Part shown: in pieces, positions 58,845 to 64,000 of the stretch
Position numbering within the stretch: the stretch's first letter is position 1
How the letters are laid out: every line of letters starts with the position of its first letter
Origin: Cherax quadricarinatus
Lineage: Eukaryota; Arthropoda; Malacostraca; Decapoda; Parastacidae
DNA: 64,000 bases
Assembly: GCF_038502225.1 (NCBI RefSeq)
Contig: NC_091369.1
Span: forward strand, 12,692,502 to 12,756,501
Reading direction: 5' to 3'
Notes under the pieces: generated by a model
The model's input: the letters and a program-made list of their open reading frames with translations, nothing else
Databases searched by the model: none
Told to the model about the DNA's origin: nothing
Made by a program: the position numbers and the translations under genes

Positions 58845-58945
58845 TATAAGGCCTGGTCACAGACCGGGCCGCGGGGGCGTTGATCCCAGGAACTCTCTCC
58901 AGGTAAACTCCAGGTAAACTCCAGGTAAACTCCAGGTAAACCAGT
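58845..58945 (+). mobile_element. LINE A 3'-end fragment with CCAGGTAAA tail
   Basis: GGCCTGGTCACAGACCGGGC, GCGGGGGCGTTGATCCCAGG match the LINE A end, then CTCCAGGTAAA repeats four to five times. This shows the terminal repeat of the family. Confidence 0.8.
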
Positions 58946-59880
58946 TCATCTGACATCACCCAGTGTTTATCTAGCTCAGAAAACACTACAAGTCTTACCT
59001 TGACCACCAAAAACACTGACATTCTCACATAATATTTACTTTTACATCTAGAATTTTAGCTGAAATACAATATAATTAAAATAATTTCTTAAAAATACGT
59101 GAAAAAAAATTAGAGCAAATATTGAAAAGTTGCGACTAATAAAAATGATTGTGATTACCTTTCTTATTTTAATGAGTTTTGTTTGAATTGCCATATTCGA
59201 TTACATTAAAACATAATCATATATAGCATTTTAAATATTTGCCAAGAATACAGAATCTAGCTGAGTATTCATATCAAATATTAATCTAACTAAAAATGTA
59301 TTAGAATAAGAGCTGTTTGTTCCACTGTTTAAATAACAAATCAGAAATTCAGATGACTAGGGCTTGAAATATATACAATGTCGCGAATTTTAATTTTCCT
59401 GGCGGCCATCTTAATTTTGACTTCAACTGGATATACGTACTGAAGAATATAGACTCATCCATTTATGTAGTCCCCTAAGGTGAAATATAATTATGAAATA
59501 GGTCTCGTTTGGTGTTCATTATTGGTACTGACACCTCACCTGGATGGACGATTAATAAACATTATAAAAACTCAAGCACGCACCGGAACTCAACGAACCT
59601 AGAGAAGAGTCAAAGGTAGTTAATCACTCTTTAAAACTCTATAAACAGTCATCCATTTGACTGTTATTGCACCAGTGATATACTGTCTGTTATTAAGAAG
59701 AGGGGCTGCGGGATGGCAGGTGTACCGGTGTAACTCCACACAGGTAATTACACACACCAGGCGGTGATGATGCACATCTCAGCGCCACAACACATGTGGT
59801 AAGCGGCTCACCTAAATGAAATTAAAGGTCGGCATTTTATGAGCAGTATCTGACGTTATCCTTGACCCAGCAGCCGTTCT
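58946..59880. other. Unassigned AT-rich interval
   Basis: No long open frame and no repeat family recognised. Confidence 0.5.
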
Positions 59881-59883
59881 AGC

Positions 59884-60525
59884 CTTCTAACACTGAGCAG
59901 TATCTGACCCAGCAGCTGTTCTAGCCTTCTAACACCGAGCAGTATCTGACCCAGCAGCTGTTCTAGCCTTCTAACACCGAGCAGTATCTGACCCAGCAGC
60001 TGTTCTAGCCCACTAACACTGAACAGTGTCTGACCCAGCAGCTGTTCTAGCCTTCTAACACCGAGCAGTATCTGACCCAGCAGCTGTTCTAGCCTTCTAA
60101 CACCGAGCAGTATCTGACCCAGCAGCTGTTTTAGCCTTCTAACACCGAGCAGTATCTGACCCAGCAGCTGTTTTAGCCCACTAACACTGAACAGTGTCTG
60201 ACCCAGCAGGTGTTCTAGCCTTTTAACACTGAACAGTGTCTGACCCAGCAGCTGTTCTAGCCTTCTAACACTGAACAGTGTCTGACCCAGCAGCTGTTCT
60301 AGCCTTCTAACACTGAGCAGTATCTGACCCAGCAGCTGTTCTAGCCTTCTAACACTGAGCAGTATCTGACCCAGCAGCTGTTCTAGCCTTCTAACACTGA
60401 GCAGTATCTGACCCAGCAGCTGTTCTAGCCTTCTAACACTGAGCAGTATCTGACCCAGCAGCTGTTCTAGCCTTCTAACACTGAGCAGTATCTGACCCCT
60501 GACGCTGTTCTAGCTTTCAAATACT
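59884..60525. repeat. 42-bp tandem repeat, about 15 copies
   Basis: The unit includes CACTGAGCAGTATCTGACCC and AGCAGCTGTTCTAGCCTTCT. CACCGAG and GAACAGTGTC variants are grouped in the middle. Confidence 0.95.
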
Positions 60526-60607
60526 GAGCAGTATTCCCGTGCCTATCCTTCCAACCGTTTTCCTTTTATTTATCGAGTTGTATTCTTCTGTCTAGCATTC
60601 TAATTGT

Positions 60608-60722
<115 letters not shown>

Positions 60723-60772
60723 CTCATGTGAATGCTCAGTTTCTATATGTGTTCTCTCCTCTTGATCCCAAC

Positions 60773-60910
60773 TTGAATCTTGTATGTCGTGGCCATGTCT
60801 CTGAGTATTGTGTATAACTTGACCATGTATTCTCTGAATATTTTGTATGTTGTGATTTTGTCTCCTCTGAATATCGTGTATGTTGTGACCATGTCTCATT
60901 CTGTCATGTT
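60773..60910. repeat. Degenerate roughly 30-bp repeat
   Basis: TGTATGTTGTGACCATGTCT with CTCTGAATAT recurs about four times with drift. Confidence 0.75.
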
Positions 60911-60969
60911 ATTATCAAGCTTCTCTAGAGTTAACTATCTGAGATATCTATATAGCTCAACTTTATTAT

Positions 60970-60972
<3 letters not shown>

Positions 60973-61021
<49 letters not shown>
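60973..61021. repeat. (TA)n microsatellite
   Basis: About 24 TA units at the left of the Tigger derivative. Confidence 0.96.
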
Positions 61022-61023
<2 letters not shown>

Positions 61024-61026
<3 letters not shown>

Positions 61027-61845
61027 TGGTCCCTCGCTTTTCGTAGTTCTCGGCAATCGTAAATTTCGCCAATCATAGGGGTATTTTCGTATAAACATGG
61101 ACTCGCTTTTCATAGGTTGACTTGCAAATAGTAGTTTGTCCAGGACGCTTACGCACGGTGTGAGCCGGGGAGGCCTCCCTACCCAGCCAGTCTGGCATTG
61201 TTTACCAGTGAGTGAAGGTCCCCTCAAGTGCTCCTACGAAATATTTCATAATATTCCACTCATTTTAGTGCTTGCAAGTACTAAATAAGCTACCATGGCT
61301 CCAAAGAAATCTCCTAGTGCCAAGCCTGTGGTAAAGAAGGTGAGAAATATGTACAGTGACAAAGTCTTGTACCATTTTAGGAAAGTTTTAAAGAGACGCC
61401 AGAAACAGAGCTCTCTCCACAGTTACTTTGCGATACAAGACTAGAGTGACTCTCAAGGTGGTCCTAGTGGCATTAAGAAACAGAGAAGAGAAGCAACCCC
61501 AGAAAAGCAATTGGTACCTGAGGTGTTGCTGGAAGGGGATTCCCCTTCCAAACTGTAAACAATCCAATCTCTCCTCCTCCAGCTCTCCCATACACTAAGA
61601 AGAATCTCCAATAAAGGTAAGTGTTATGCTGTTAATGTTTCATTCATCATTTCCCATTGTATTGTTTATATACTATATGTATATTTCATATAAAAATTTT
61701 TTTTGTTTTAATACTTCTGAGTGTCAGAAACGGATTAATTGTATTTACATTATTTCTTGTGGGAAAAATTGATTCGCAAATCGTAAATTTCGTTTATAGT
61801 AGCTCCTCCAGGAACGGATTAATTGCGAAAAACGAGGGACCACTG
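61024..61845. mobile_element. Tigger-like DNA transposon, internally deleted
   Basis: The left end CAGTGGTCCCTCGCTTTTCG and the right end (minus) CAGTGGTCCCTCGTTTTTCG are terminal inverted repeats; TA flanks both sides (61022-61023 and 61846-61847). A subterminal inverted pair (AATCGTAAATTTCG / CGCAAATCGTAAATTTCG type) supports it. The 822-bp element keeps only the two ends of a transposase-like frame. Confidence 0.87.
61295..61444 (+). pseudogene. Remnant transposase frame, 49 codons
   Basis: The frame starts MAPKKSPSAKPVVKKVRNM, which looks like the N-terminus of Tigger/jerky-type transposases. It then jumps to YHFRKVLKRRQKQSSLHSYF, which looks like their C-terminal tail. The DNA-binding and DDE catalytic parts are absent. 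The join has no obvious splice signal, so it is an internal deletion. A further stretch to about 61558 (TPEKQLVPEVLLEGDSPSKL and a stop) could be the true C-terminus in another frame. Confidence 0.7.
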
Positions 61846-61847
61846 TA

Positions 61848-61856
61848 TATAATATA

Positions 61857-61930
<74 letters not shown>

Positions 61931-61955
61931 TGTATGTATGTATGTATGTATGTAT
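61848..61955. repeat. (TA)n and (GTAT)n microsatellites
   Basis: About 20 TA units, then about 13 GTAT units. Read on the minus strand, the latter are CATA units forming the tail of the adjacent SINE. Confidence 0.95.
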
Positions 61956-62250
61956 ATTCATTTACTACAAGTACATATACAAGGTATACAGGTATATTGA
62001 CATCAATGACATATTACTATATAGAAAACCGCTTGTTATGCAGAGCATTTCGGGCAGATTAGGTCAGTTTTGTCCCAGGATGCGACCCACACCAGTCGAC
62101 TAACACCCAGGTACCCATTTTACTGATGGGTGAACATAGACAACGGGTGTAGGGAAACACATCTGATGTTTCCACCCCTTCACCTGGAGTCGAACCAGAA
62201 CCCTCACCGTATGAGGCGAGAGCTTTTGCCACCAGGTCACGGGGCACCAA
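61956..62250 (-). mobile_element. tRNA-derived SINE S2, nearly complete
   Basis: On the minus strand the head reads GCCCCGTGACC, an A box TGGTGGCAAAAGC (62222-62234) and a perfect B box GGTTCGACTCC (62186-62196). The body carries AAAATGGGTACCTGGGTGTT, AGTCGACTGGTGTGGGTCGC and CCGAAATGCTCTGCATAAC. The tail ends in CATA repeats. Pol III transcription from the internal boxes is expected from the tRNA-like head. Confidence 0.83.
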
Positions 62251-62254
62251 TAAA

Positions 62255-64000
62255 GAAGCTGCTGGCTGCTCCTGCCAGCTCTGACACTCCACCTGTGCTA
62301 CTGTCAGCTCTGACACTCCACCTGTGCTACTGCCAGCTCTGACACTCCACCTGTGCTACTGCCAGCTCTGACACTCCACCTGTGCTACTGCCAGCTCTGA
62401 CACTCCACCTGTGCTACTGCCAGCTCTGACACTCCACCTGTGCTACTGCCAGCTCTGACACTCCACCTGTGCTACTGCCAGCTCTGACACTCCACCTGTG
62501 CTACTGCCAGCTCTGACACTCCACCTGTGCTACTGCCAGCTCTGACACTCCACCTGTGCTACTGCCAGCTCTGACACTCCACCTGCGCTACTGCCAGCTC
62601 TGACACTCCACCTGTGCTCCTGCCAGCTCTGACACTCCACCTGCGCTACTGCCAGCTCTGACACTCCACCTGTGCTACTGCCAGCCCTGACACTCCACCT
62701 GTGCTCCTGCCAGCCCTGACACTCCACCTGTGCTACTGCCAGCCCTGACACTCCACCTGTGCTACTGCCAGCCCTGACACTCCACCTGTGCTACTGCCAG
62801 CTCTGACACTCCACCTGTGCTACTGCCAGCTCTGACACTCCACCTGTGCTACTGCCAGCTCTGACACTCCACCTGTGCTACTGCCAGCTCTGACACTCCA
62901 CCTGTGCTACTGCCAGCTCTGACACTCCACCTGTGCTACTGCCAGCTCTGACACTCCACCTGTGCTACTGCCAGCTCTGACACTCCACCTGTGCTACTGC
63001 CAGCTCTGACACTCCACCTGTGCTACTGCCAGCCCTGACACTCCACCTGTTCTACTGCCAGCTCTGACACTCCACCTGTTCTACTGCAGCTTGACACTCC
63101 ACCTGTGCTACTGCCAGCCCTGACACTCCACCTGTGCTAATGCCAGCCTCTGACACTCCACCTGTGCTACTGCCAGCCCTGACACTCCACCTGTGCTACT
63201 GCCAGCCTTGACACTCCACCTGTGCTACTACTGCCACTGCCAGCTCTGACACTCCACCTGTGCTACTAGCTCTGCTGTGCTACTGCCATCCCTGACACTC
63301 CACCTGTTCTACTGCCAGCCCTGACACTCCACCTGTGCTACTGCCAGCCCTGACACTCCACCTGTGCTGCTGACAGCCCTGACACTCCACCTGTGTTCCT
63401 GACAGCCCTGACACTCCACCTGTGCTTCTGACAGCCCTGACACTCCACCTGTGTTCCTGACAGCCCTGACACTCCACCTGTGCTCCTGACAGCCCTGACA
63501 CTCCACCTGTGCTCCTGACAGCCCTGACACTCCGCATGTGTTCCTGACAGCCCTGACATTCCACCTGTGTTCGTGACAGCCCTGACACTCCACCTGTGCT
63601 CCTGACAGCCCTGACACTCCACCTGTGCTCCTGACAGCCCTGACATACTACCTGTGCTCCTGACATCCTTGACACTCCACCTGTGTTCCTGACAGCCCTG
63701 ACACTCCACCTGTGCTCCTGACAGCCCTGACACTCCACCTGTGTTCCTGACAGCCCTGACACTCCACCTGTGCTACTGACAGCCCAGACACACTACCTGT
63801 GCTCCTGACAGCCCTGACACTCCACCTGTGTTCCTGACAGCCCTGACACTCCACCTGACAGTGACACTCCTTACAGCCCTGACACTCCACCTGTGCTCCT
63901 GACAGCCCTGACCACTCCTGACAGCCCTGTACTCCTGACACAGCTCCTGACATGACACTCCACCTGTGTTCCTGACAGCCCTGACACTCCACCTGTGCTC
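62255..64000. repeat. 29-bp minisatellite, about 60 copies, runs off the window
   Basis: The left part uses GCTACTGCCAGCTCTGACAC plus TCCACCTGT; the right part, from about 63360, uses CTCCTGACAGCCCTGACACT. Irregular short units lie at 63060-63300 and 63850-63960. The array begins directly at the head of SINE S2. Confidence 0.97.

Overview
The window is repeat-dominated animal DNA, and I found no intact cellular gene. The mix suggests a decapod crustacean (crayfish- or lobster-like), though the species cannot be told from this sequence. Pointers are very long CA, TA, TC and ATC microsatellites, a degenerate CCTAA tract resembling the arthropod TTAGG telomere repeat, tRNA-derived SINEs, several non-LTR retrotransposon families and Penelope-like elements (PLEs) with GIY-YIG endonucleases. 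Nothing prokaryotic was seen.

Layout: 0-5 kb holds LINE fragments, a 352-bp Tigger/pogo-type MITE, a hammerhead-bearing repeat and LINE B copies joined by CA tracts. 5-15 kb holds TA-flanked inverted-repeat elements, minisatellites (38, 41 and 25 bp units) and a decayed LINE A. 15-22 kb is mostly a 28-bp and a 30-bp array plus LINE B and LINE A pieces. 23.6-27.8 kb appears to be one TIR element swollen by about 76 copies of a 41-bp repeat, with a LINE A inside it. 28-37 kb alternates minisatellites with fold-back PLE ends. 39-40 kb is another LINE B. 41-46 kb holds a TA-flanked element, a pure ATC tract and an internally inverted PLE. 47-51 kb holds the telomere-like tract, a splice-donor-like array and the longest LINE B copy. 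52-55.5 kb is a 22-bp array split by a PLE. 56-64 kb holds simple repeats, a hammerhead palindrome, an RTE-like LINE fragment, a 42-bp array, a Tigger derivative, a SINE and a 29-bp array that runs off the window.

The most interesting signal is a set of short sequences matching the minimal hammerhead ribozyme plan: a 3-6 bp stem I, a YUGANRA core plus one extra A or U, stem II, GAAA, and a self-complementary stem III (ACGU or AGCGCU). They occur in at least four sequence families. Stem I covaries between copies, and two families lie just downstream of GIY-YIG reading frames. Three families carry U3 and A8 where C3 and G8 are usual, which would keep that tertiary pair. Many copies sit in fold-back palindromes, as expected from inverted 5' ends formed during target-primed reverse transcription.

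A second theme is that retroelement tails seed satellites. LINE B ends in a GGTGAGTAC motif that runs into CA repeats or into an array of about fifty units, LINE A ends in CCAGGTAAA repeats, and one SINE ends in CATA repeats. All calls come from reading the sequence; no alignment or folding program was run.
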